This document shows, in pieces, positions 36,380 to 44,105 of a DNA stretch of 64,000 bases. The first letter of the stretch is position 1. Each line of letters opens with the position of its first letter. This stretch comes from Arthrobacter woluwensis. GTDB lineage: Bacteria > Actinomycetota > Actinomycetes > Actinomycetales > Micrococcaceae. Where the stretch lies: contig NZ_JAUSXR010000001.1 of NCBI RefSeq assembly GCF_030816155.1, forward strand, positions 930,001 to 994,000. The letters are read 5' to 3'. The notes under the pieces are model-generated. The model was not told where the DNA came from. It saw nothing but the letters and a program-made list of their open reading frames with translations, and ran no database searches. Made by a program: the position numbers and the translations under genes.

Positions 36380-37273
36380 TTACGGGCTGGGAATGCCGCC
36401 GTTCGCGTTGAGTGTCTCGCCCACCACGTAGCTGGACTCGGAGGACGCCAGGAAGACGTAGCACGGGGCCATCTCCGCCGGATGGCCGGCCCGGCCGAGC
36501 GCGGTGTCCTTGCCGAATTCGGGCAGGCTCTCTTTGAGCTGCCCGCCGCTGATCTGCAGCGCCGTCCAGACGGGACCCGGTGCCACGGCATTCACCCGGA
36601 TGCCCTTTGGGGCCAGTTGCTGGGCGAGACCCTTGGTGAGGTTGTTGATCGCGGCCTTGGTGGAGGCGTAGTCCAGGAGATCCGCGGAGGGCTTGTACGC
36701 CTGGATCGACGTGCTGGCGACGATGCTCGACCCGGGTGGCATGTGCGGCACCGCGGCCTGGATGAGCCGGATCATTGCGAAGACGTTGATCTGGAACGTC
36801 TCCACGAACTGTTCCTCCTCGATCTCGTCGAGCTGGGCGGTGGCGACCTGGCGCCCGGCATTGCTCACCAGGATGTCGAGTCCGCCGAGCCCCTCCACGA
36901 CGTCGGCGACGAGCGCCGCCGGCGCATCCGGGTCCGTGAGGTCGGCCGGGAGCGTGAGCGCCTTGCGCCCGGCCTTCTCGATGAGCCCGGCGATCCTGGC
37001 CGCGTCATCCTCTTCCTCGGGGAGGTAGGAGATGGCGACATCCGCCCCTTCCCGGGCGAAAGCGATGGCGACGGCGGCCCCGATCCCGGAGTCTCCGCCG
37101 GTCACGAGAGCCTTTCGGCCCTCCAGGCGGCCCAGCCCGCGGTAGTAGTCGTCCCCCAGATCCGGCTCGGGGGTCATCAGAATCTCCAGGCCGGGGGGCT
37201 CCTGATGCTGGATGGGAGGAGTCACCTCCGGGAACAGCGTGACGGGGTCGCGGAACGTGTACTGATCACTCAT
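36380..37273 (-). CDS. SDR family oxidoreductase, general-stress type
   Basis: A 297-residue SDR of the YdaD/YhdG (GSP39-like) group. These have an N-terminal extension (here about 45 residues, with FPEVTPPIQHQEPPG) before the Rossmann start GRKALVTGGDSGIGAAVAIA. The active-site residues lie in VASTSIQAYKPSADLLDYAS and the following TKAA, and GGIPSP closes the protein. In Bacillus such genes are induced by general stress. The substrate is unknown. GGAGG precedes the ATG. It is divergent from the MarR gene, with 210 bases between starts, so it may be MarR-controlled. Confidence 0.9.
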   Translation of the reverse strand: MSDQYTFRDPVTLFPEVTPPIQHQEPPGLEILMTPEPDLGDDYYRGLGRLEGRKALVTGGDSGIGAAVAIAFAREGADVAISYLPEEEDDAARIAGLIEKAGRKALTLPADLTDPDAPAALVADVVEGLGGLDILVSNAGRQVATAQLDEIEEEQFVETFQINVFAMIRLIQAAVPHMPPGSSIVASTSIQAYKPSADLLDYASTKAAINNLTKGLAQQLAPKGIRVNAVAPGPVWTALQISGGQLKESLPEFGKDTALGRAGHPAEMAPCYVFLASSESSYVVGETLNANGGIPSP

Positions 37274-37483
37274 GGTTCAATTCCTCCAATTGCGCTGTTT
37301 ACAGTGCGGATGATCGTTCGCTGTGTCACAACGAAGCGGGGTTCGGTTCGCCGACGACTCGCTCCTCGGCCCGAAAAGCAAAAGAGCGCCAGCTCACCGG
37401 GCCTTCCGGGGCATAGACTTGCTGCCGGGGGCGATGTATCTAGATCGTCTAGTAGGTAGAGAGCGGAAGGGGAATGGTGGCCT

Positions 37484-37960
37484 ATGGCACTGGAACTCAT
37501 CAACAGAAGCTGGCTTGAGGGAGGCGAACAGGATCGCGTCCTGTCCGCGCTCCACCTGCTGAGGGAGTTCGTGGTGGTGGAAGCCGAAACCCGCACGAAC
37601 CTCATGGCGGACCTGAAGATCAAGAGCAACGACCTCTCGGCCTTGCGTTTCGTCCTGGACGGGTCGGATGAAGGGGCGGTCAGCCCCCGTGCGCTCGGAC
37701 ACCACCTCGGCATCACCTCCGCCTCCACCACGGCCCTCGTCAACCGGCTCGAGCACGCGGGATACCTGCGCCGCGAACCGGACCCCAAGGACCGCCGGGG
37801 ACTGGTGCTCCACACCACGCAAGCGGCGCGGGTGCTGCTCGAATCCAGCCTCCAGCGGCAGGTGTCATCCCTGCTCACTGCGGCCGGATCCTTCAACGCC
37901 GACGAACTTGCCGTCGTCGAGGACTTCCTCCAGGCGGTCACCGAAGCCCTCCGGTCCTGA
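37484..37960 (+). CDS. MarR family transcriptional regulator
   Basis: A 158-residue winged-helix regulator. The recognition region is SPRALGHHLGITSASTTALV followed by NRLEHAGYLRREPDPKDRRG, the wing with the family DxRG motif. It dimerises through its terminal helices. Upstream, 37438-37453 contains overlapping TCTAG repeats that may be its own operator. It is surrounded by stress-type genes and divergent from the SDR. Ligand or oxidant is unknown; Cys is absent from the visible DNA-binding core, so a thiol switch is not obvious. Confidence 0.9.
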   Translation: MALELINRSWLEGGEQDRVLSALHLLREFVVVEAETRTNLMADLKIKSNDLSALRFVLDGSDEGAVSPRALGHHLGITSASTTALVNRLEHAGYLRREPDPKDRRGLVLHTTQAARVLLESSLQRQVSSLLTAAGSFNADELAVVEDFLQAVTEALRS

Positions 37961-37963
37961 TGG

Positions 37964-38470
37964 TCACACCGTCGGCGGGTCCGTCAACGGGGGCTGCCCC
38001 GGAGGCGGGCCGGCGTCAGCGGAAGTGATCGTTCCCTGCCAGCCGCCGCTCGCTTGGTGGCGTTGCTCGATGTACTTCTTGAAGTTCGCCAGATCCTGGT
38101 GAACGCTGACCTGGTCCAGGCGGAAGAGAGAGCCGATCGCCTCCACCACGTCTTCCGGATTCCACAGGATGGTGACGTCCAGCCGGGTGGCGTCCGGACC
38201 GACGGGTTCGAATCGGATCTCGCCATGATGAGCCGGACGGTCGGTGTCCTGCCAGCGGATGACCTGGTCCGGCCTCTGCTCCTGAATCCGTGCGGTGAAG
38301 GCGCGGCGGATGCCGCCGATCGTGGTCGTGAATCTGACCAGGTCGTCCTCCAGCTGCTCGGTTTCGGCGACGTGGTCCATGAACTCGGGGAAGAGCTCGA
38401 ACTGGGTCCACTGGTCATACGCGGTCCAGAGGGGGACGTCGACCTCGACGGTTTCGTGAATCTGTGCCAT
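37964..38470 (-). CDS. SRPBCC family protein, paralogue 2
   Basis: A 168-residue SRPBCC-fold protein starting MAQIHETVEVDVPLWTAYDQ. It shares QFELFPEFMDHV, EQRPDQVIRW and SVHQDLANFKKYIEQRH with paralogue 1 at 33454-34104. Its tail is short and Pro/Gly-rich. The ATG at 38470 has GGAGG upstream; the open frame back to 39523 is a shadow of the serine hydrolase gene on the other strand. The pair brackets the stress-type cluster. A ligand- or lipid-binding role is possible; activity unknown. Confidence 0.85.
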   Translation of the reverse strand: MAQIHETVEVDVPLWTAYDQWTQFELFPEFMDHVAETEQLEDDLVRFTTTIGGIRRAFTARIQEQRPDQVIRWQDTDRPAHHGEIRFEPVGPDATRLDVTILWNPEDVVEAIGSLFRLDQVSVHQDLANFKKYIEQRHQASGGWQGTITSADAGPPPGQPPLTDPPTV

Positions 38471-38609
38471 GGTGCTGGCCTCCTGATGCTGTCTGGGGGA
38501 CGGCGGTGTCGTCCGACCGCCCGTCAGAGACGGGTCTGTCCGTTGGGGCTGGTCTGCCTGTCTTGAATGAGCTGCCCGTTCTGAATGAGCTGGGCGCGGG
38601 CCGTTCCGT

Positions 38610-38819
38610 TCAGGACGTCCGGGCACCCTGGTGGCTGTTCCGGCCACCCCGCACCTTGGCCTCGTGGGGCTGTGCTTCGGCACCCTTGCGTCCTGCTTCG
38701 TGGGGATCGGCGCCGTGTTCTGAGCCGAACTTGCCGGTGCTGGCCTCGCCACCGCGACGGGCCTGCTCCTCGGTGTCCTTGCGGTTTCCGAACTGCCCGG
38801 GGTTCTTCGTGTCAGCCAT
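38610..38819 (-). CDS. KGG-type general stress protein
   Basis: A 69-residue hydrophilic protein starting MADTKNPGQFGNRKDTEEQA. It carries repeated RRGGEAS, GRKGAEA and VRGGRNS units, a divergent form of the KGG/GsiB stress-induced repeat (R/K-G-G-x-A/S). Such proteins accumulate in stationary phase, salt or desiccation stress and are largely disordered. AAAGGAG precedes the ATG. It lies upstream of SRPBCC paralogue 2 on the same strand and could share its transcript. Confidence 0.82.
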   Translation of the reverse strand: MADTKNPGQFGNRKDTEEQARRGGEASTGKFGSEHGADPHEAGRKGAEAQPHEAKVRGGRNSHQGARTS

Positions 38820-39022
38820 GCTGTTCTCCTTTCGAATGACTGTGCCGGTGGCCGCTTTCCGCGACCGTGATTCCAGCCAAACAGGCGTGCGGTGCTCGAC
38901 GGTAGCCCTGTGGTTCCAGCGGCCGCAGCGGTACACTGTGTGGTTTGTTTTCCGTGCTTCCGGACTGCTTGCGGACGCGCGGGAGGGCCGGGCCGGCCGC
39001 CTTCGAATGGCAGAATGCGACC

Positions 39023-40141
39023 ATGACGGAAGACCCGATTCCCCACACGACGGCGGTGCAAGCCCTCCGCGACCACGTGCTCGCCGCCCTCCACCCCGAC
39101 GACGGATCGGCACCGCTGTTCTCCGCCGCCGTCGTCCTGGTGAGTGACGAGGGGGAGGTGCTCGCGAGAGAGGCCCACGGACTGACCGTCGACTACCAGG
39201 ACGAGAGCGGCGCTCGTCGACGTGGCGCACCGGTCACGCCGGACACCCTGTTCGACCTGGCGTCGATCACCAAAGCGTTCGTCAGCGCCACGGCGCTCGT
39301 GGAGTTCGAGGACCGCGGCTTTCTGAAGGCCGGGCCGGACGGCCTGCGGATCCCGGTGAGCACATGGCTGCCGGAGTACCGCGGGCTGCCGCCGGTGACG
39401 GTCCTCGACTTGCTGACGCACCGGGCCGGCCTGCCGAGCGAATGGGAACACAACGATCCGGGGCCCGACGCCTGGGAACGGTTCCGAACCGTGCTGCCCA
39501 CCGGCCCCGCCGGCGTCACCCACGCCTATTCGTGCGTCGGGTACATCTGGCTGGGCCTGTGTCTGGAGGCCGGGACCGGCAAACCTCTCGACGAAGTCGT
39601 GGGGGAGCGCATCCTGCGCCCGCTGGGCCTCACGAACACCGGCTATCGGCCTTCGGTTTCACTGGACGGGATCGCGGCGACTGAATTCCAGCCGGGCCGG
39701 GGACTGGTCCACGGACAAGTGCACGACGAGACCGCCTGGGCTCTGGGCGGGGTGAGCGGCAATGCCGGTCTGTTCAGCACCGCCGGTGACCTGCTCACCT
39801 TCGCCGAGATGCTGCGGAACGGCGGTGTCCATGAGGGCCGCGAGGTGCTCCGTCCGGAAGTGGCCGCTCTCCTCACGACGCCCGTGCCCGGACCACTTGC
39901 GGGGCCGTACGAGCAGGCCTTAGGGCTCCGTGTGGGTGAGCCGTGGCTCCGCGCGCTGGCACCGGACAGCATCCGGATTCCTGCAGGGCACGGCGGCTAC
40001 ACCGGAACGGCCTTCGGATTCGTGCCGGGAGGACGGCGAACAGTGGTCCTGCTGACCAACCGCGTCCACCCGCAGCGGGGCGAGGACGAACGGTTCGCCG
40101 CTTTCCGTCAGAAGCTCATGGAGCTGGCCGGAGGCGTCTGA
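39023..40141 (+). CDS. serine hydrolase, beta-lactamase/esterase family
   Basis: A 372-residue class C beta-lactamase-fold hydrolase without a signal peptide. The catalytic SxxK is SITK in LASITKAFVSATALVE, the Tyr motif is YSCVGY, and the third motif is HGGYTGTAFG (in place of KTG). The domain order fits the EstB/serine hydrolase group that acts on esters, beta-lactam-like or peptide substrates in the cytosol. ATG at 39023 is preceded by CAGAAT with a six-base gap and no strong ribosome binding site. The NmrA-like gene is convergent, seven bases away. Confidence 0.88.
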   Translation: MTEDPIPHTTAVQALRDHVLAALHPDDGSAPLFSAAVVLVSDEGEVLAREAHGLTVDYQDESGARRRGAPVTPDTLFDLASITKAFVSATALVEFEDRGFLKAGPDGLRIPVSTWLPEYRGLPPVTVLDLLTHRAGLPSEWEHNDPGPDAWERFRTVLPTGPAGVTHAYSCVGYIWLGLCLEAGTGKPLDEVVGERILRPLGLTNTGYRPSVSLDGIAATEFQPGRGLVHGQVHDETAWALGGVSGNAGLFSTAGDLLTFAEMLRNGGVHEGREVLRPEVAALLTTPVPGPLAGPYEQALGLRVGEPWLRALAPDSIRIPAGHGGYTGTAFGFVPGGRRTVVLLTNRVHPQRGEDERFAAFRQKLMELAGGV

Positions 40142-40148
40142 GCGAAGG

Positions 40149-40787
40149 TCAGGCGGTGCCGCTGATGACCGGCATGGCGCGCTGGAACCCTCCGGTTTCG
40201 ATCAGCTGCACGACGGCGGCCCCGACCCGGGCGCGCGGCGTGAACAGCTCGGCCGGGCCGTGGGGAGTGAGGTTCACCGTGCCCTGGTGGTTCCCGCCCG
40301 TGAGCTTCAGGACCCGGAGGATCGTGTAGTCCACGGTGCTCTCCTGCAGGATCCGCACGTGCTCCTTGCCGTCGGCGATGCGCTTCGGATCCACGACGCC
40401 GATCGCGAAGTTGGCGGCCCGGTCGAAGATCGGGATGCGGTCCCCGGGGAGACGGACGCCGGTCCCGGTGAGGGAGATGAGGCGAGTCTCCGGCTGGCGC
40501 GTGGAGACGATGTCCACGCAGTGCTGAATAGCGACGGACTGCACGTCGGCACTGGAGCGGCGGTTGTGGCCGATCATGCTGACCGCCACCTCGGCCCCGT
40601 CCAGGAGCGTCCCGACCTCGTCCTTGTTCCTTGCGTCGCAGCGCGCCACCTCCAGGTGGGGGTGCTCCGGCAGGGTTGATGCGGACCTGACGCCCGCCCG
40701 GACCCGGAATCCGGCCTCCAGCAGAGCGGCCACGCACGCCTGGCCGGAACGTCCCTGAGCAGCGAGTACAGCGATCAACGGCTTCAT
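40149..40787 (-). CDS. NAD(P)-binding NmrA/SDR-like protein
   Basis: A 212-residue atypical SDR. It has a Rossmann start IAVLAAQGRSGQACVAALLE, where GxxGxxG is replaced by AQGRSGQA, and then VRAGVRSASTL. There is no classical YxxxK; TGTGVRLPGD lies where the active site would be. It could be a sensor-type or reductase-type NAD(P)H-binding protein, for example a biliverdin-reductase-B or NmrA relative. It starts at ATG 40787. A strong hairpin lies 69 bases upstream and separates it from the hydrolase gene on the same strand. Confidence 0.82.
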   Translation of the reverse strand: MKPLIAVLAAQGRSGQACVAALLEAGFRVRAGVRSASTLPEHPHLEVARCDARNKDEVGTLLDGAEVAVSMIGHNRRSSADVQSVAIQHCVDIVSTRQPETRLISLTGTGVRLPGDRIPIFDRAANFAIGVVDPKRIADGKEHVRILQESTVDYTILRVLKLTGGNHQGTVNLTPHGPAELFTPRARVGAAVVQLIETGGFQRAMPVISGTA

Positions 40788-40855
40788 GATCCCAGCGTAT
40801 CGGGGCGCAAGCCGGTCCGGGGGAATGGGTTCCGACGGGTCTGTCCGGAAGACGC

Positions 40856-40890
40856 CTCAGGCCGTCCCCGAAATAGGGGGACGGCCTGAG
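40856..40890 (-). terminator. terminator after the NylB-like hydrolase gene
   Basis: Perfect 14-base stem CTCAGGCCGTCCCC/GGGGACGGCCTGAG with a 7-base loop. It lies 28 bases beyond the stop of the minus-strand hydrolase gene and upstream of the NmrA-like gene. The T run is weak. Confidence 0.8.
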
Positions 40891-40917
40891 CGAAACCGTG
40901 CGAAACGGCGGTGCGCC

Positions 40918-42126
40918 TCAGCGGGTCAGGACCCAGGACACCGCGTCGAAGGCGTTCACGGTCCAGAGCAGCTTCTCGCCGTCCTGCGGGGTCGGCCAGC
41001 TCGAGAGCTTCGCGGCCACGACGCCGGCGGACCGGTTCACGTACACCATCTGTCCGTGGATGCCGAGGGCCAGCAGGGGATTGGATCCCTCGCGGGGGAA
41101 CCAGAACCCGTTGCGGTACATGCCACCTGGCATGAGCGTGGGCTCGGGTGCGTTCGCGAAGGCGTCCCGGCTGTCGGGGCCGCCGGCGAACGTGTCCGCG
41201 ACCCACCAGGACGGGAGCACCGGAGTGTCATCAAGCGCGAAGCCGTCCCGCAGGAACAGGTTGCCGAAGCGTGCCAGATCCCGCAGCCCGGCCGAGACGC
41301 CGCCGTCGAACATGCCTTCACCGGCGCTGTCCACGCCCACGTGCGCTCCGAGTTCGGCGCCCAAGGGCTGCCAGAGCCGCTCGGACATGAGGTCTGCCGC
41401 GTGACGGCCGGTGGCGCCTTCGAGCACGAAACCGAGAGCGTCGGTTTCACACGACTTGTAGTCGAAGGCCCCGCCGTGGTCGCGGTCCTTGCCCAGGCTC
41501 GCCAAGAAGTCCAGCAGGGTGGCCGGGGCGTTCGGGTGCCGCCGTGGAGCCCAGCCGATGGCCTGTTCCAGAAGCCGCACTTCGGCGTCGGGGTCCAGAT
41601 ACTTCTCCGAGAAACGGACGCCCGTCCGCATGTCCATGAGGTGACGGACGGTCGCGCCCTCGTAGCCGGACCCGGCCAGAGCCGGGACGTAGCTGGTCAC
41701 GAGCGCGTCGGCATCCAGTTCCCCGCTGCCCTGGAGCGAACCCGCCACCGAGGTGGTGAGGGACTTGCTCACGGACATGAGGAGGTGGACGCTCGCAGGC
41801 GTCATGGTGTTGAAGTAGCCCTCGCCCACGAGGGCGCCGTCCTTGGTCACCACCCAGCCGTCGGTGAAGGTGTTCTCCAGGACCTCGGCGAACGTCGCCG
41901 TCCGGTCCTCCCACGGATGGGGGACCGGCACAGCGGACAGGTCGACCGGGGCCGGGGGCAGGACGGTGGCGCGAACGCCCCGCGGGATGGACCGCACCGG
42001 AAGGAACGTGGCGATGTTCTGCATCGACCAGTTGAGGTGCGGAGCCAGCTGCCACTGGTCCAGAGGAGGGGCTGCCGGAGTGCTCGGTTGGCCGGTGCTC
42101 ATGCCGTAGCTCTCGTCTGCAAACAT
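40918..42126 (-). CDS. NylB-like serine hydrolase (6-aminohexanoate-dimer hydrolase family)
   Basis: A 402-residue beta-lactamase-fold enzyme. SxxK is in MSVSKSLTTSVAGSLQGSGE, the Tyr motif is YKSCETDALG, and TGVRFSEKYLDPDAEVR and GMYRNGFWF are segments typical of the NylB/EstB branch. Family members cleave linear amides such as the nylon dimer, or esters; the natural substrate here is unknown. ATG 42126 (MFADESYG) has TACT… and GTGGA close upstream; MSTGQ at 42102 is the alternative. It lies 24 bases after the ATP-grasp stop on the same strand, so the two are probably an operon. Confidence 0.88.
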   Translation of the reverse strand: MFADESYGMSTGQPSTPAAPPLDQWQLAPHLNWSMQNIATFLPVRSIPRGVRATVLPPAPVDLSAVPVPHPWEDRTATFAEVLENTFTDGWVVTKDGALVGEGYFNTMTPASVHLLMSVSKSLTTSVAGSLQGSGELDADALVTSYVPALAGSGYEGATVRHLMDMRTGVRFSEKYLDPDAEVRLLEQAIGWAPRRHPNAPATLLDFLASLGKDRDHGGAFDYKSCETDALGFVLEGATGRHAADLMSERLWQPLGAELGAHVGVDSAGEGMFDGGVSAGLRDLARFGNLFLRDGFALDDTPVLPSWWVADTFAGGPDSRDAFANAPEPTLMPGGMYRNGFWFPREGSNPLLALGIHGQMVYVNRSAGVVAAKLSSWPTPQDGEKLLWTVNAFDAVSWVLTR

Positions 42127-42150
42127 TCCACCAAGTATGGCATGGGTAAT

Positions 42151-43905
42151 TTAATTCCCTTTCGCGGGAGCGGGCCATTTCACGGGTTCGGAATCCGGGA
42201 GCGGGGTGGCGCGGTACATGCTCCGGATCGACTCGATGAGGTGGCGCGCATGGATCGTCAGCCCGCCGTGGGAGCCCTGAAGACGGCCCTTCGTGACCAG
42301 GATCCCGAGGTCGGCGCCCTTCCACCGGTAATCACCCGGACCATAAATCCGCAGGTAGAACGCTTCCGACTCGTTGTTGACCAGATGCCAGTCCAGCTCG
42401 CGGTGCGCGAAGACGAACCGGCCCTGCCCATCCAGCACGTACAGACCGGTGGTGGGGGCGGCGTCGATGTGCTCCACGGTCTTGTCCGTGTGCTTGATCA
42501 CCATGTGGCTCCACTCGTCCTCGGACGCGAGTTCCTCCCACCGGGCGTTGATCTCATCGACGTCCAGGGTGAACTCGACGCCCGAGTACTCGAGCAGGTG
42601 GAAGACGAAGAGCGGCACGTCGGCATAGGCGCCCGCCGTCACGTTGGTGATGGCGGAGGCGCCACTGATGCGGGGGTTCAGTTCACCCAGGTACACCTCG
42701 TCAGTGTCCGTGTCGAGCAGGACGTCCACCTCGAAGAAGCCGCGGTAGCCCTCCTTGGCGAGACGGTCACCGAGCTTCCGCACGAGTTCCGTGGTGGCAT
42801 GACGGGCCTTCTCGGCCAGGACGTCCGGATACATCTCGTTTCCGGCCCAGCCGCCGCGGTACGGGGTGAGTGCCTTGTGACCGGTGATCTCGGTCATGCA
42901 CGGTCCCACGATGGTGCCGTGGTGGGTGATGACGGCCTCGACCGCGATCGGCCGGTTGTTGATCCGCTTCATGATCTTCACCTCCTCGCCCCGGAGGTGT
43001 TCGGCCACTGCGTCGAACTCCTCTTCCGAGGTCACGAAGTAGGTGGTCTTCCCCGAGTCGCCATAGGCGGTCTGAATGACGAGGTCGGTGCCGAGCTTCG
43101 CCGCCTTGGTCGCCTTCACGACGTCGGCCCAGTTCTCCACCGTCGTCATCACGTTCGGCACGCTGTCCACACCGGCGGACGTGGCGATGCGGGTGGTCTC
43201 CATTTTGGAGTCGAGACGTTCGCGCAGCGCGGCCGGCGGAAGGATCAGCTCGTAGCCGAGTTCCTGGCAGATGTGCTCGGTCTCCTCATTGAAGAAGACC
43301 ATGACGATCTTGGGGTGGACGCCGGCGGGTGTGCGGTGTTCGATGTGCGCCCGCACTTCGTGATTGGTCAGGAGCCAGTTGTTGATCTCCTCGCCGCTCT
43401 GGAACTCGATGTACGGCTTGTCCGCGGGAGTGAACACGCGGGGGTGCGTGCCTTCCCAGCTGTCGTAGTAGGTGATGTAGGAGAAGCCGCGCACCCAGCG
43501 GTCGAGGCCCAGAAGGTTGAACGCCGAGGCGCCCACGAAGAAGATGGGGGATTCGTCCGTCCGGAAGAAGTGCCGGATCTCGGACATGTTGTTCAGGTGC
43601 CGGCCGTCGCCCTTGCTGCGGTTGCGGATACGGGGAGCCGGTTTGCTGGTGCGCGAACGGCGCGGCGCGGGGATGCGTTTGGTGAGGGCGCCCCGGACGC
43701 CGGACGTCTTGGCGGGGCCGGTTTTGACGTCCGGAGCGACGACGGCGGCGACCGTGGGTTCGAGGGTCGGCGCGACCGGTTCGAGAGTCGGTGTCGGTTC
43801 GGGCGGAATGGCCGTCGCAGCGGCCTTCCTGGCGCGTGGCGACGAGGTGCCTGCGGTGGTGTCCTGCTGGCTGTCTGCTCCGCAGGACGCTGCTTTCCGG
43901 ACCAT
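42151..43905 (-). CDS. ATP-grasp domain protein, biotin-carboxylase-like
   Basis: A 584-residue protein. The first 100 residues are Ala/Pro/Lys/Arg-rich and probably disordered (PTPTLEPVAPTLEPTVAAVV, then a basic stretch). From about residue 105 a complete ATP-grasp fold follows: LDSKMETTRIATSAGVDSVP (central domain entry), VIQTAYGDSGKTTYFV (ATP loop), VDVLLDTDTDEVYLGELNPR (metal/ATP residues E and N) and SGASAITN. Such enzymes join a carboxylate to an amine or thiol using ATP; no biotin-carboxyl-carrier is nearby, so true biotin carboxylase activity is doubtful. GGAGGGAAGG precedes the ATG. It is likely the first gene of an operon with the NylB-like hydrolase. Confidence 0.82.
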   Translation of the reverse strand: MVRKAASCGADSQQDTTAGTSSPRARKAAATAIPPEPTPTLEPVAPTLEPTVAAVVAPDVKTGPAKTSGVRGALTKRIPAPRRSRTSKPAPRIRNRSKGDGRHLNNMSEIRHFFRTDESPIFFVGASAFNLLGLDRWVRGFSYITYYDSWEGTHPRVFTPADKPYIEFQSGEEINNWLLTNHEVRAHIEHRTPAGVHPKIVMVFFNEETEHICQELGYELILPPAALRERLDSKMETTRIATSAGVDSVPNVMTTVENWADVVKATKAAKLGTDLVIQTAYGDSGKTTYFVTSEEEFDAVAEHLRGEEVKIMKRINNRPIAVEAVITHHGTIVGPCMTEITGHKALTPYRGGWAGNEMYPDVLAEKARHATTELVRKLGDRLAKEGYRGFFEVDVLLDTDTDEVYLGELNPRISGASAITNVTAGAYADVPLFVFHLLEYSGVEFTLDVDEINARWEELASEDEWSHMVIKHTDKTVEHIDAAPTTGLYVLDGQGRFVFAHRELDWHLVNNESEAFYLRIYGPGDYRWKGADLGILVTKGRLQGSHGGLTIHARHLIESIRSMYRATPLPDSEPVKWPAPAKGN

Positions 43906-44068
43906 GGCGATTCCTTCCCTCCGGGGGTACGTAGCGTCATCTTGGCATGTGACCCAGGTCGCACCAAGAATGTTCCAGCCGCCCCCGGTTTATGTCGGCG
44001 GCGCCGGGATTATTGCGGCTCGGGCACGGGTGCCGCGCACCCTTTACCCGGCCCGCAAAGTGGGATAA

Positions 44069-44084
44069 GTTACTCATGAGTAAC
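44069..44084. promoter_or_regulatory. perfect 16-base palindrome at the acyl-CoA dehydrogenase promoter
   Basis: GTTACTCATGAGTAAC is self-complementary over all 16 bases. It overlaps TAAGTT (44066-44071), which has TTTACC 17 bases upstream, so it would cover the -10 box and transcription start. It is probably the operator of a TetR- or GntR-type repressor that is not encoded next to it. Confidence 0.7.
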
Positions 44085-44105
44085 ATCAATTCCTGTGGAG
44101 GGATC

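Noticed and set aside
37964..39523. Extension of SRPBCC paralogue 2 to 519 residues
   Set aside because: The upstream part is antisense to the serine hydrolase and KGG gene; the ATG at 38470 with GGAGG matches the paralogue start.
42151..43905. Calling the ATP-grasp protein a true biotin carboxylase
   Set aside because: No biotin carrier or carboxyltransferase gene is adjacent, and the N-terminal domain is a disordered tail unlike AccC; only the general ATP-grasp fold is supported.
40786..44079. Very long plus-strand open frame of 1097 codons
   Set aside because: It is antisense to the NylB-like hydrolase and ATP-grasp genes; composition is that of a shadow frame (Arg/Gly/Val/His-rich) with no domain.
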